Shown: positions 10,567-22,132 of the stretch, in pieces | Layout of the letters: each line of letters begins with the position of its first letter | Position numbering within the stretch: the stretch's first letter is position 1 | NCBI RefSeq assembly: GCF_003369915.1 | Contig: NW_022881652.1 | Location: 186,001 to 250,000 of the forward strand | Length of the DNA stretch: 64,000 nucleotides | Reading direction: 5' to 3' | DNA from: Drosophila miranda | Lineage: Eukaryota; Arthropoda; Insecta; Diptera; Drosophilidae | The notes under the pieces: model-generated | Database searches by the model: none | Seen by the model: the letters and a program-made list of their open reading frames with translations, nothing else | What the model was told of the DNA's origin: nothing | Program-made: the position numbers and the translations under genes

Positions 10567-11199
10567 GCGGAGGAACAGGACACCTATTCCGACCCATCCA
10601 CTGGATTATAGCTTTCGTCGTAGGTTTAAGCACCCCCTTCCAGAACCACTGATACGATATTATCATCTAGGAAAGAGAACAAAACAAGAGTAATCCTCTC
10701 TTCGGATTGTACATACATATGCACACATCAATATACATACATATATAGCCCACAGACGATATCGTATCGTAATGGATCGTATCGTACGGCACACGCGAGT
10801 CTTTCTCGATAGTTGGGCGAATAAATTACGAATAAAATCTTTACCAAGAGAATCTCCATTATATTAACCGTGCAAACATTGGACCGTGTAAATACTTTGG
10901 AACCCTCCCCCTCTCCACAAAAAACATAATATGTGATATGCGATTATTGTATGTGTTTTTTTTTTTTGTTCAAGCTATAAAATTTGTGCATCTTTAGGAT
11001 TAATGTGGAACCAATCCATGTAGAGGATGGTAGAAGAACACAGATCTAAGAAATTCTAGGCTCCTTTGTACAGATACAGATACAGTTACAGATGATCGCC
11101 GAGGCAGATGAAGCGGTGTGACACGTCGGGCGACTAACGAGCCCCTTAACTTGTTTGCCGCCCAACTAAACTGTTAAAAATTCTTAATTAACGCCAATA
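10567..11199 (+). other. 3' UTR and flank of the Ser/Thr-rich exon (unit 2)
   Basis: This is a copy of 5939-6540 with AATAAA signals near 10820-10836 and a T run near 10957. No ORF is supported. Confidence 0.55.
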
Positions 11200-11600
11200 A
11201 GGAATACATTAAAATGCCGACGCCAAGCCAAACAGCCATTTTCCCAACTCGCCCCACACACATTCACATTCCCCTTCCCAACCACTACCGACAAGCTTTA
11301 TTTCCTCTTTCTCGACAATGTAAATTAAAATTCTGTGCGCCACTAAACATATATTCAAATCACAAACCACAAAGAGAATCATAAAACACAAAGATTTCTT
11401 AAACCACACACAACTACTGTCAACGCGGCTTCGTCTGTGTAAAGTGCGGTGGTTTCGTCCACCGCACCCAGCTAAATGCCAAAGTTGCGGCGGTTTAACA
11501 ACTTCTGTCAACGCGGCTTCGTCTGTGTAAAGTGCGGTGGTTTCGTCCACCGCACCCAGCTAAATGCCAAAGTTGCGGCGGTACGCACCCAGCAAACTAC
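11200..11600 (+). repeat. LINE leader piece and 87-bp zinc-knuckle repeats (unit 2, first set)
   Basis: An AT-rich leader (11200-11414) is shared with 12430-12654 and 19170-19384. Two copies of the zinc-knuckle-coding 87-bp repeat follow. The leader resembles 30420-30640 (GACGCCAAGCCAAGC, CACTAC..GACAAG), which ties the composite unit to the non-LTR family on the right of the window. Confidence 0.55.
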
Positions 11601-11744
11601 AGGGCCTATGCTGATGCTGATATGAGGATCAGCCTTGCGCCGCCACTTATATGAAGCCCGCTCCAAGGACGGAAACGGACTGAAAAGACGCAATCCATTG
11701 TAAAAGAAAACACATTTTAATGTTAAGTCTAGTGTTATCTTAAC

Positions 11745-12354
11745 TTTCTTTACTCAAAATACTTGCATAAAAAAATACCGAATACCTACCACTACTGTAA
11801 CTAGTGTTACCATCCCATGGCATGTATTATTTGAATTTAGTACATATACAAATAAGTAGATGGCGTATAGGAGCGGTGGCGCTGGAGTTCCTCGGCTGCT
11901 GTTTCCCCTCCTTGTAGCGTGGGTATTGGGATCGCTCTCGGCTACCATTTCCCCTTCGGGATCGCTCCAGCCCTGGCTCTCTCTTGGCTGCGATTTCCCC
12001 TTCGTGTGACGTCGGTATTAATGCTAGTGATGCTCGTCGTGGTTCCTGTGGGATCTGGTTCCGGTGTTGCTCCCCCCATTGTTTTAAATGAAAAACTCTC
12101 TCTCAGTTTCGCGACGGCGGCCTCTCTCTCGGTCTCCCTTGTAGGCGTTGGCTTCGGGCTGGCCGGGGAGAGTTGTTGATCACATCGGCGTCACTGGTCG
12201 GAGTGGGAGAGATCCGACTATTCCCCTCCTCGTGGCTCTTGTTCTGGCTGCTGTTTACACTCCTTGTAGCGTGGGTATTGAGACTCAATACATCACCGAA
12301 ATGCTGGCCAGCCATGGACACACAGCCATGGACACACGGCCACTTTTGTACGCG
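11745..12354. repeat. Insertion of about 610 bp found only in unit 2
   Basis: The segment has no counterpart in units 1 or 3. It contains two copies, about 350 bp apart (near 11893 and 12243), of a sequence like GGCTGCTGTTT..CTCCTTGTAGCG. It also has diverged GATTTCCCCTTCG steps. After it, the leader and zinc-knuckle pieces are present a second time (12355-12830), so it lies between two copies of a local duplication. No domain is recognised. Confidence 0.5.
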
Positions 12355-12830
12355 GTATGACACGTCGGGCGACTAACGAGTCCCTTAACTTGTTTGCCGC
12401 CCAACTAAACTGTTAAAAATTCTTAATTAACGCCAATAAGGAAAACATTAAAATTCCGACGCCAAGCCAAGCAGCCAATTTCCCAACTCGCCCCACACAC
12501 ATTCACATTCCCCTTCCCAACCACTACCGACAAGCTTTATTTCCTCTTTCTCGCCAATGTAAATTAAAATTCTGTGCGCCACTAAACATATATTCAAATC
12601 ACAAACCACAAAGAGAATCATAAAACACAAAGATTTCTTAAACCACACACAACTACTGTCAACGCGGCTTCGCCTGTGTAAAGTGCGGTGGTTTCGTCCA
12701 CCGCACACAGCTAAATGCGAAAATTGCGGCGGTTTAACAACTTCTGTCAACGCGGCTTCGTCTGTGTAAAGTGCGGTGGTTTCGTGCACCGCACCCAGCT
12801 AAATGCCAAAGTTGCGGCGGTACGCACCCA
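12355..12830 (+). repeat. Second LINE leader and zinc-knuckle set (unit 2)
   Basis: This repeats 11115-11600, starting at GACACGTCGGGCGAC. Two 87-bp zinc-knuckle repeats lie at about 12655-12825. Together with the upstream set it forms a roughly 0.6-kb direct duplication around the unit-2-specific insertion. Confidence 0.55.
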
Positions 12831-13202
12831 GCCAACTACAGGGCCTATGCTGATGCTGATATGAGGATCAGCCTTGTGCCGCCACTTATATGAAGCCCGC
12901 TCCGAGGACGGGAACGGACTGAAAAGACGCAATCCATTGTAAAAGAAAACACATGTTAATGTTAAGTCTAGTGTTACCTTAACTTTTGTAAGGAAGCGAT
13001 CCTGGGCTGGGGTACATATCTCAGTCTACTCCAGGGTCGAAATTACAGCAATATTTATAATTTGCCGGGACTCCGTATTTCGGACCGACGATGGGGGACG
13101 GGGCCGCAGTCCCGCGGACGGGGGCGATCGTAGCGTGGGACGGGGCAGTTGGTTTCACCGAGAACATTCCGGTTATCGCCGAATATCTCCTTCAGGGCCC
13201 CA
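12831..13202. repeat. Unit spacer and G-rich piece (unit 2)
   Basis: These are copies of 6813-7180. The G-rich part starts near 13079 (CGACGATGGGGGACGGGG) and directly precedes the 111-bp array. Confidence 0.6.
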
Positions 13203-14040
13203 CCGAACTCAGAATCAATACGGAGGTCTTTACTATGCGATAATACCGACAGGTACCGACAGGTACCGACTAGCGCCGGACAGTACTTACGGGACCCCGC
13301 CGGCCTGAGAGTTACTACGAAGCGGAAAGGGGGACTATGCTATGCGGGAATACCGACAAGTATCGCCGAGAGTACCTAGGCTATCGCCGGACGGTACTTA
13401 CGGGACCCTGTCGGCCTAAGAATTACTACGACGCGGAAAGGGGACTTTGCTATGCGGAAATACCGGCAAGTATCGCCGAGAGTACCTAGGCTATCGCCGG
13501 ACGGTACTCACGGGACCCTGTCGACCTAAGAATTACTACGACGCGGAAAGGGGAACTTTGCTATGCGGAAATACCGACAAGTATCGCCGAGAGTACCAAG
13601 GCTATCGCCGGACGGTACTTACGGGACCCTGTCGGCCTAAGAATTACTACGACGCGGAAAGGGGAACTTTGCTATGCGGGAATACCGACAAGTATCGCCG
13701 AGAGTACCTAGGCTATCGCCGGACGGTACTTACGGGACCTTGTCGGCCTAAGAATTAATACGACGCGGAAAGGGGAACTTTGCTATGCGGAAATACCGAC
13801 AAGTAATGCCTAGGCAATCGCCGGATAGCAGTTACGGGAAGCCGCCGAACTAAGAATTACTACGGGGGTCGGGGATATCGACAGGCATCGCCGAGAATGC
13901 CTAGGCAATCGCCGGATAGCACTTACGGGACGCTGTCGAACTAAGAATTACTACGGCGGTCGGGGGTACCGACGCGTATCGCCGAGAGCGCTTATGCAAT
14001 CGCCGGATAGCACTCACGGGACACTATCGGGCTAAACATT
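13203..14040. repeat. 111-bp tandem repeat array (unit 2)
   Basis: The first monomer is broken by a short duplication of ACCGACAGGT. Then follow about four full 111-bp monomers, a truncated one near 13800, and the two diverged terminal monomers. The end passes into the CA-rich block at CGGGCTAAACATTACGGCG. Confidence 0.9.
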
Positions 14041-15227
14041 ACGGCGAAAATCTTTATCATACGAGGCAGGTATGCATATCACTCGCATGCCACAACAAAA
14101 AGGAACAACGGACGCTGCCGCCATCAAAGCCATTAAATAAAACATAAACGAATAAAAATGCTGCCATACACATTTGCAAAAACATACGGCCTGACAAATT
14201 CAAATCGAATGCAGTGCGTTGCTGATTGCTAGAATAGCCAAAAACAGACACACACACACAAACACCCATTACACTTGGGCGGCCGGACCTGTGCCGTTCG
14301 AGTTATGTGTGTCGTGTCCGCCATCGTCCTTAGTTGGTGGCCGGATCCAGTGCCATGGCATTCAGAGTGCCCTATGGTCCTGGAAAAGGAAAAATCCATC
14401 AGCCACACATACGATTAAAAAGGGCTCTCAAAATACTTACCGCCAGCCATTCAGACACACACACACAAACATCCATTACACTTGGGCGGCCGGACCTGTG
14501 CCGTTCGAGTTATGTGTGTCGTGTCCGCCATCGTCCTTAGTTGGTGGCCGGACCAGTGCCACTCGCTCTACATTAGGGCCACAATTGCCGACGCACACAC
14601 ACACTCACATCCATTTCACTTTGGCGGCCGGACCCGTGTCGCCACAGTAATATGTGTGCCGTCTACTCCTGGCTCCCAGCTGGTGGCCGGACCAGTGCCA
14701 CTGGTTCTCCAAGAGGGCAGCCACAGCCACAACGACGACGAGGTGCTAATTGCACCTTCTTCTGACGACTTCGGACGACGCCAATTTCGACGACCAGGGG
14801 GGACGACGTGGTCGGCCGGTATGCAACGCAATGTCTTTACAAGCATTGTGTTTTGCTATGCCGGCCGATGCTCCGCTGTTTCTTGTCTTCCCTGTAATTA
14901 TAGAAAAAGATATAGACATTATTTTAAATTGTTATGTTTATTGTAATATTGTAAACGTAAATCAATTGTACCTGTTTTGTCTCGTCTTTGTTCCAGTGTA
15001 GTATCTCTTTTATTACCTGTTTTTCCGTCGTCTTCACTCCAGTCTACTACTTATCTGTATTGTTATATCTGCAAGTGCTTGTCTCTTTTTATTTAGTATA
15101 TTTCCTCTTATTTTCCACGCAAAGCACCTGCATTGTTTACCTTTTCTCTTTATCTATTCCTCAATTGACTACGTGTTGCAACACTGCACTTTCTGAATTT
15201 TCGATCTCATTTCTTTAACCCTTTCTT
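14041..15227 (+). repeat. CA-rich, GGCCGGACC-motif LINE-like block (unit 3)
   Basis: This is the third full copy of the block. It is almost identical to 7370-8557, including the GACTTCGGAC duplication, so units 2 and 3 are closer to each other than to unit 1. Confidence 0.65.
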
Positions 15228-15248
15228 CCCCCCCCCCCCCCCACCCCC
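15228..15248. repeat. C run interrupted by one A
   Basis: Fifteen C, one A, five C. This is the shortest of the three equivalent runs. Confidence 0.9.
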
Positions 15249-16309
15249 TTGTTATTTTCGTAATTAGTGCGGTTCTCCGACACCCCACTACAAAATTATT
15301 ACAATCTGTGATAAATCTTCGGCGGCAACGGTGCTGACAATTGATTATCGGTTTCAAATCGACTTTCAAATCAGCATCAGTTGCCGCCACACCACCACTA
15401 CGGCCTAAATTGAGCCAAAAATGCTAGTCTTCCATAAAACAACTAAGCCCCCTATAAACTGCCCGCCCACATGTACATGCTACATTCCTAGTCGTCTGCC
15501 CTCAGCAGGCGGCAAGGGTAGTAGAGGGGACTGAAGACCACATACCGCATTACAGCCAACAAAACATCAAGTTGACGAACTCAGAGGGGATTGCAAATCA
15601 AATTTTAAGTTAGGGAGAATTACAAAGAAGAGACAGCATACTTTTGAGCGTGGCCCCACTTCACTTTCTTGACTCACATCACACACACACACACACTTGC
15701 AAATGGAAAGTCGTGTCGTGAACGTTGTGGAGTCGAGACGTGTCTGAGGTTTAGTCCCTCCGTCAAAGTGCCGAATATTTTGTCCCTCTCTTTTTCTTTT
15801 TCCCTTTCCCCCCCCTGCTGGCTGCGGGCCTAGTCGAGGTTACAAGTGTTTCGTTGCTGCAGATTATATGTTTGTAAATTAATGTGCCATCAAATGTACT
15901 AGTGTGTGTTTGAGTGTCGTTTAAAGTTGAATTGTAAAACAAACACAAAAATGTACATAAATTAAATTAAGACATATACTGCCCACAAATATTAATAAAG
16001 CAACGCGCTTGGTTGCTGGCGGCTCACACCCCAGCCTCTCAGCCCCTCCCCTGTGGAGCACTGAGAGCCCTCAACCCAAAGAGGCTCGTTGCTCGTTGCT
16101 CGTTTGAGAAGTCGAAAGGTTTACCCAGGAGACGGAAAAGCCGGAAAAAGATACGAGAAATAACTGCAAAGAAAAAACTTGAAGGCAAAGCTAAAGGTAA
16201 AGGAAGTACTCGGTTCTGCGGCCATCGGACAGTCGTAACTCATTTCTCATTTCGTCTCATTTCAGCCGGGAGTATACCGGGGGATACAGGATCTGTGGCA
16301 ACCGCGACT
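15249..16309. other. Spacer plus 5' flank of the unrecognised gene (unit 3)
   Basis: The first part copies 3245-3799. From about 15810 there is sequence absent from the other units. It includes an AATAAA near 15994, a purine-rich stretch (16110-16205), and a likely intron 3' end (CTCATTTCAG at 16256-16265) before the ATG at 16310. It seems to be the most complete 5' end of the first gene piece. Confidence 0.5.
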
Positions 16310-16863
16310 ATGGTTCGGCGCCAAATGCCGCCGCGCGCCTGCAAGAGCAAGAGCCAGAGCGCCGCCAGGCCCAGTCTTAGTCCCAGCCGCCTGGCCTAGA
16401 AGCCCAGCCTGACGCCGACCACCGGTTCTCAGGCGCCATCGCAGACCATCGCAAAGTCGAGGCCCACCGGTCTCGAGACGATTTTTGAACGGCCCGGCAA
16501 TGAGGACGACGGGCCCACCAGCAGCCATGCCGTGGCATTCGGCGAGTGCCAGCGCCGCGTCCTCGCCCTGGGTACGGGCGGAAAAAAAGAACCCTGTCGC
16601 AGAAGAGCTGCCTGAAGGTGCGCAACACCTTGGGCGAACGCAGCACCCGGCACATGATGACACTGCGGGCGTCCCGCACTACTTTGGACAGCGTAATGCT
16701 CGGGGGCTCGGACGTTGAAGGCGAGTCGGTCGGAGTCGCTCCCGCAGTCGCTCCCGTAGCTGCTCCCGAAGTCGTTCCCGCTGGAGGAAATGCCGGTACA
16801 AATCAGCCGGCACCATTCGTGCTGCGCACCAGCAGGAGGCTCAAGAGTCTGCCTCCGTTTTAG
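16310..16863 (+). pseudogene. Unrecognised short gene, copy 3 (most complete)
   Basis: The frame starts MVRRQMPPRACKSKSQ. It runs through a TAG where copy 1 has AAG, then through GLETIFERPGNEDD and VAFGECQRRVLALG. It is broken at the same A run as copy 1 (near 16585), and the next frame goes on to LKSLPPF-stop. It would have been a basic protein of roughly 180 residues. Two lesions, one of them shared between copies, make it a pseudogene. The family is not recognised. Within the unit it lies about 750 bp before the Mdr65-like exon on the same strand, probably the ancestral gene order. Confidence 0.6.
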
Positions 16864-17617
16864 ATAGACCTTCCACCCTCCAAATGATAGAAAAAGAATA
16901 AAGAAAAGAAAAGCAAAGAAAAGAAAAACCCTCTACAGAATGTCTCTTTTGCTCTCATTGTAAATTGAAGCGCCTCTTTCGGCGGAACCTACCCCAAGAG
17001 CGGAAAGCGGAGATCAATTAGAATTGTGAACCCCAAAGCGAGCGATTGATACGATACACTCACGAGTACTCATGCCCAAGCCCGAGTACTCTGTCCAGCA
17101 TCCACATCGGGGAATCAACATAAATGGGTGGCTCCGCGGACGGTGTTCCAGCAGTCGCGCTTGGGCGGTCCGAGTGAGCAGTAACGGATCTTCTGCAGAA
17201 ATCAGTGCATAGATACAAAATCTGAAGGATCAAAGTGTTGAAAATCAATTAAAAGGTGATCATCCATCCCACGACAAGGAGAGGGGGCAGGGGGCGAATG
17301 GCGCCACACAGATTTCTGTACGGGCCTCTGAAAGGGAATCGAATCGAATCGCTCCAAATTGGCGTTGGAATGTCCAATAATAAACGGTAGATTCTATTAC
17401 TCGTTAACCCCGCGGGTCAATGAGAGAGAACTATGGCAAAAGATACAACGTAGCTGCTGTACCCTTGCCACAGCCACAGATACAGATACATGCCTCTGAG
17501 AGTGTGGCAGTAATTGAATTAACCTTTGCGTGCCGTCTGTCTCTGTCCGTGTCTGTGAATAAATCGCGGGTCTTGGCTCGAGTAACACTATTCCTCCGTC
17601 CTTCGTCGTACCGATAG
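16864..17617. other. Intergenic DNA between gene pieces (unit 3)
   Basis: This is a copy of 4262-5025, with AATAAA near 16897 and a conserved approach to the Mdr65-like ATG. No ORF is supported. Confidence 0.5.
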
Positions 17618-17836
17618 ATGGACGAGGCTTCTGGCACGACGACAACCGATGGCAAGTCCCTGGATGAGGCGCCGGTGGCCGCAGGACTGGAGCCCACACA
17701 GCCGATCGGCTTCCTGCAGCTCTTCCGCTTCTCCACCTGCGGGGAGATCGCGTGGCTCTTCTTTGGGTTCCTCATGTGCTGCGTCAAGGCGTTGACCCTG
17801 CCCGCAGTGGTCATAATTTACAGCGAGTTCACAGCA
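17618..17836 (+). pseudogene. Mdr65: Mdr65-like exon 1, copy 3
   Basis: A full-length exon 1 of 73 codons, differing from copy 1 at a few residues (for example SGT for SST and SEF for STF near the end). At both places it agrees better with the family. The donor GCA|GTGAGT is intact. As in the other units, the following exon is from another gene. Confidence 0.75.
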
Positions 17837-17932
17837 GTGAGTACCGGGCACAGATACTCCCGCAGATGCAGATTCAGATACTCCAACCACAATCTCTCTC
17901 CCTTCGATTCTCGATTCCGTAGCCCTCTCCGC

Positions 17933-18530
17933 TGCCACGAACATCACCACGCTGTCGTTTCCCTTCACGATGGCCAACAGCAGCGGCGGCGGGTACACCA
18001 TTCCCACGGGGACCCTGAGCATCCTTCCCATCGCGGCGAACGCCCAGCTGCCGACCATCACGACAACGGCCAGTGGCTACGAGCCCAATGACGTCATCAC
18101 CACGATCCCCGTCTCGCTCTCCATTCAGCGCTTCCCCTCGTCCCTGTCCATCGTGGACCTGGCCCAGGAGCAGGACGGCTACAGCAACAGTGGCTCCAGC
18201 AACGGCATGACCGTGGGGCCGGGTGCGGGCGGCGGCGGCGGCATCACCACCACGGCCCTCCTGTCCGTGAAGCCCCTGAACGGCAGCGGCAACGGCAACA
18301 TTTCGCGGAACAACAGCTTCAGTCTGAGCTTCAACCTGCAGGACCCCACAGTGCGCTCCTCGGTGCGTTCGGCAGGAGCCCCCACAGTGGATACAGTGGA
18401 CAACTCTTCATCCGGTGGCACGATTGCCCTGCCCCAGAGCGGCGCCACGGCAACGGCAACGGCCACGAGTGCTACCTCAACCCTCGCCAAACACAGTCCC
18501 GAGGCCAAGACAGGAGAGGTCTATGTCTGA
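17933..18530 (+). pseudogene. Ser/Thr-rich last exon, copy 3
   Basis: About 200 open codons from the acceptor at 17932 to the stop at 18530, nearly identical to 5331-5938. Most differences from copy 1 are single substitutions, several of them amino-acid changing (N to S, M to V, M to T, S to A). This does not suggest constraint after duplication. Confidence 0.6.
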
Positions 18531-19169
18531 GCGGAGGAACAGGACACCTATTCCGACCCATCCACTGGATTATAGCTTTCGTCGTAGGTTTAAGCACCCC
18601 CTTCCAGAACCACTGATACGATATTATCATCTAGGAAAGAGAACAAAACAAGAGTAATCCTCTCTTCGGATTGTACATACATATGCACACATCAATATAC
18701 ATACATATATAGCCCACAGACGATATCGTATCGTAATGGATCGTATCGTACGGCACACGCGAGTCTCTCTCGATAGTTGGGCGAATAAATTACGAATAAA
18801 ATCTTTACCAAGAGAATCTCCATTATATTACCCGTGCAAACATTGGACCGTGTAAATACTTTGGAACCCTCCCCCTCCCCCTCTCCACAAAAAACATAAT
18901 ATGTGATATGCGATTATTGTATGTGTTTTTTTTTTTTTTGTTCAATTTATAAAATTTGTGCATCTTTAGGATTAATGTGGAACCAATCCATGTAGAGGAT
19001 GGTAGAAGAACACAGATCTAAGAAATTCTAGGCTCCTTTGTACAGATACAGATACAGTTACAGATGATCGACGAGGCAGATGAAGCGGTGTGACACGTCG
19101 GGCGACTAACGAGCCCCTTAACTTGTTTGCCGCCCAACTAAACTGTTAAAAATTCTTAATTAACGCCAA
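18531..19169 (+). other. 3' UTR and flank of the Ser/Thr-rich exon (unit 3)
   Basis: This is a copy of 5939-6540, with paired AATAAA signals near 18784 and 18795 and a T run near 18927. Nothing else is seen. Confidence 0.55.
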
Positions 19170-19645
19170 TAAGGAATACATTAAAATGCCGACGCCAAGC
19201 CAAGCAGCCATTTTCCCAACTCGCCCCACACACATTCACATTCCCCTTCCCAACCACTACCGACAAGCTTTATTTCCTCTTTCTCGCCAATGTAAATTAA
19301 AATTCTGTGCGCCACTAAACATATATTCAAATCACAAACCACAAAGAGAATCATAAAACACAAAGATTTCTTAAACCACACACAACTACTGTCAACGCGG
19401 CTTCGCCTGTGTAAAGTGCGGTGGTTTCGTCCACCGCACCCAGCTAAATGCGAAAATTGCGGCGGTTTAACAACTTCTTTCAACGCGGCTTCGTCTGTGT
19501 AAAGTGCGGTGGTTTCGTCCACCGCACCCAGCTAAATGCCAAAGTTGCGGCGGTTTAACAACTTCTGTCAACGCGGCTTCGTCTGTGTAAAGTGCGGTGG
19601 TTTCGTCCACCGCACCCAGCTAAATGCCAAAGTTGCGGCGGTACG
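19170..19645 (+). repeat. LINE leader piece and three 87-bp zinc-knuckle repeats (unit 3)
   Basis: The AT-rich leader is followed by three tandem copies (near 19405, 19492 and 19579) of the 87-bp sequence encoding CVKCGGFVHRT. The copy number therefore differs between units (2, 2+2, 3). Confidence 0.6.
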
Positions 19646-20023
19646 CACCCAGCCAACTACAGGGCCTATGCTGATGCTGATATGAGGATCAGCCTTGCGC
19701 CGCCACTTATATGAAGCCCGCTCCGAGGACGGAAACCGACTGAAAAGACGCAATCCATTGTAAAAGAAAACACATGTTAATGTTAATTCTAGTGTTACCT
19801 TAACTTTTGTAAGGAAGCGATCCTGGGCTGGGGTACATATCTCAGTCTACTCCAGGGTCGAAATTACAGCAATATTTATAATTTGCCGGGACTCCGTATT
19901 TCGGACCGACGATGGGGGACGGGGCCGCAGTCCCGCGGACGGGGGCGATCGTAGCGTGGGACGGGGCAGTTGGTTTCACCGAGAACACTCCGGTTATCGC
20001 CAAATAGCGCCTTCAGGGCCCCA
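19646..20023. repeat. Unit spacer and G-rich piece (unit 3)
   Basis: These are copies of 6813-7180. The G-rich part begins near 19904 and leads into the 111-bp array. Confidence 0.6.
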
Positions 20024-21097
20024 CCGAACTCAGAATCAATACGGAGGTCTTTACTATGCGATAATACCGACAGGTGTCGCCGAGAGTACCTAGGCTATCG
20101 CCGGACAGTACTTACGGGACCCCGCCGGCCTGAGAGTTACTATGAAGCGGAAAGGGGGACTATGCTATGCGGGAATACCGACAAGTATCGCCGAGAGTAC
20201 CTAGGCTATCGCCGGACGGTACTCACGGGACCCTGTCGGCCTAAGAATTACTACGACGCGGAAAGGGGAACTTTGCTATGCGGGAATACCGACAAGTATC
20301 GCCGAGAGTACCTAGGCTATCGCCGGACGGTAATTACGGGACCCTGTCGGCCTAAGAATTACTACGACGCGGAAAGGGGAACTTTGCTATGCGGAAATAC
20401 CGACAAGTATCGCCGAGAGTACCTAGGCTATCGCCGGACGGTACTCCCGGGACCCTGTCGGCCTAAGAATTACTACGACGCGGAAAGGGGACCTTTGCTA
20501 TGCGGGAATACCGACAAGTATCGCCGAGAGTACCTAGGCTATCGCCGGACGGTACTTACGGGACCCTGTCGGCCTAAGAATTACTACGACGCGGAAAGGG
20601 GAACTTTGCTATGCGGGAATACCGACAAGTATCGCCGAGAGTACCTATGCTATCGCCGGACGGTACTTACGGGACCCTGTCGGCCTAAGAATTACTACGA
20701 CGCGGAAAGGGGAACTTTGCTATGCGGGAATACCGACAAGTATCGCCGAGAGTACCTAGGCTATCGCCGGACGGTACTTACGGGACCTTGTCGGCCTAAG
20801 AATTAATACGACGCGGAAAGGGGAACTTTGCTATGCGGAAATACCGACAAGTATCGCCGAGAATGCCTATGCAATCGCCGGATAGCAGTTACGGGACGCC
20901 GCCGAACTAAGAATTACTACGGGTGTCGGGGATATCGACAGGCATCGCCGAGAATGCCTAGGCAATCGCCGGATAGCACTTACGGGACGCTGTCGAACTA
21001 AGAATTACTACGGGGGTCGGGGGTACCGACGCGTATCGCCGAGAGCGCTTAGGCAATCGCCGGATAGCACTCACGGGACACTATCGGGCTAAACATT
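20024..21097. repeat. 111-bp tandem repeat array (unit 3, longest)
   Basis: About seven full 111-bp monomers are followed by three diverged shorter ones. The open frame 19970-20806 is a by-product of the 3n period. The array ends at GGGCTAAACATT, where retrotransposon A interrupts the normal continuation (CGGCGAAAATC), which resumes at 28967. Confidence 0.9.
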
Positions 21098-21124
21098 AGT
21101 AATAAATAAGAAAATCTTTATTTT

Positions 21125-21142
21125 TGGTGCCCAACGTGGGGC
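21125..21142 (+). promoter_or_regulatory. Primer binding site, tRNA-Lys type (A)
   Basis: TGGTGCCCAACGTGGGGC differs by one base from TGGCGCCCAACGTGGGGC in B and C. That sequence is complementary to the 3' end of a Drosophila tRNA-Lys. The position 26 bases inside the internal domain is shared in principle with B (14) and C (17). Confidence 0.8.
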
Positions 21143-22132
21143 CACCTTGTGTTGTACATCGGATTGACTCCGATTAATTAATACCAGGAGGACTCACACA
21201 TTACATTGACCACAATTGTCTTCTTTCCCATCTGTCTTATTTACAACCTTGTATTGTCTGAGTGAATAGCGTAGGGTAGCTGTCCGTAAAGTTTACGCTG
21301 GTTAGCGTATAGCTTTGATGGCAAATATCTGTTTCACTACAAAGTTTTCTGCGAGCATGGAAGCATGACAAAAACTTGGAATGCAGGCAAATTAGCCTCA
21401 GAGGCGATAACCTGTCCAGTGAGATGTGGGTTCGAGCGGGATTTCTATATTTTCAACAAGTGAAGGGACGACTGGGATAGAATGCATAGGAATTCAGAAT
21501 GGGTCGGCTGCGAGCAGTTGCCTTCTGACCACATTTACCTAGCGATAGTTTTCACTTAACTTTATCTTTTATTTGTTTTGATGTTTTTGTTGAAAAGCCA
21601 TTCTGACGATTGTAAATCAAGTTGATTCAACCTTAGGGATGAATCTCTGACCACGGCAGATGGACTGGAACGGAAACATGGCAGTTCTTCTATTTGTTTG
21701 TGATCGAGAAATTGAGTCGAGTAGGAAACAAGGAGAGTTTTTTTGTCATGAAATGCCTCCTGTCCACGATTCATTTGTGTTGGTCAGTTTCATAAATTTG
21801 CTATTAGACGTTACCAAAAAAAAGCGGACAATTGGTGTGCAGCTTCTGCAGGGAGCTATTGGGAGTCGGGAGATCATTCTTTTCTTTTGATGGTATAATT
21901 TCAAAGAATTAAATTTCTTTATATATTTGTTTTATAGAAACATTTTTATATTTTCTTCTATATTTTTTTTTATAATTTTTTTTATATCTTATTTTTGTTA
22001 TATTTTTTTTATATATACTCACATACATATGTACATTCATTATACAGGCTACATAAATAGATTTGATACATTTATTGGGGGGTTATTCCGCAATATGATG
22101 TAATTAATTCTGGGAAGAAATTAAATAGTTCT
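21143..22132 (+). other. Untranslated leader of retrotransposon A
   Basis: This is 990 bp of AT-rich leader. The last 250 bp are very T-rich (21900-22060). Short ORFs are present, but none has a domain or a counterpart in B or C. Confidence 0.6.

Noticed and set aside
1335-21097. CRISPR-like regular repeats
   Set aside because: The repeats are contiguous 111-bp and 87-bp tandem units without spacers, in eukaryotic sequence.
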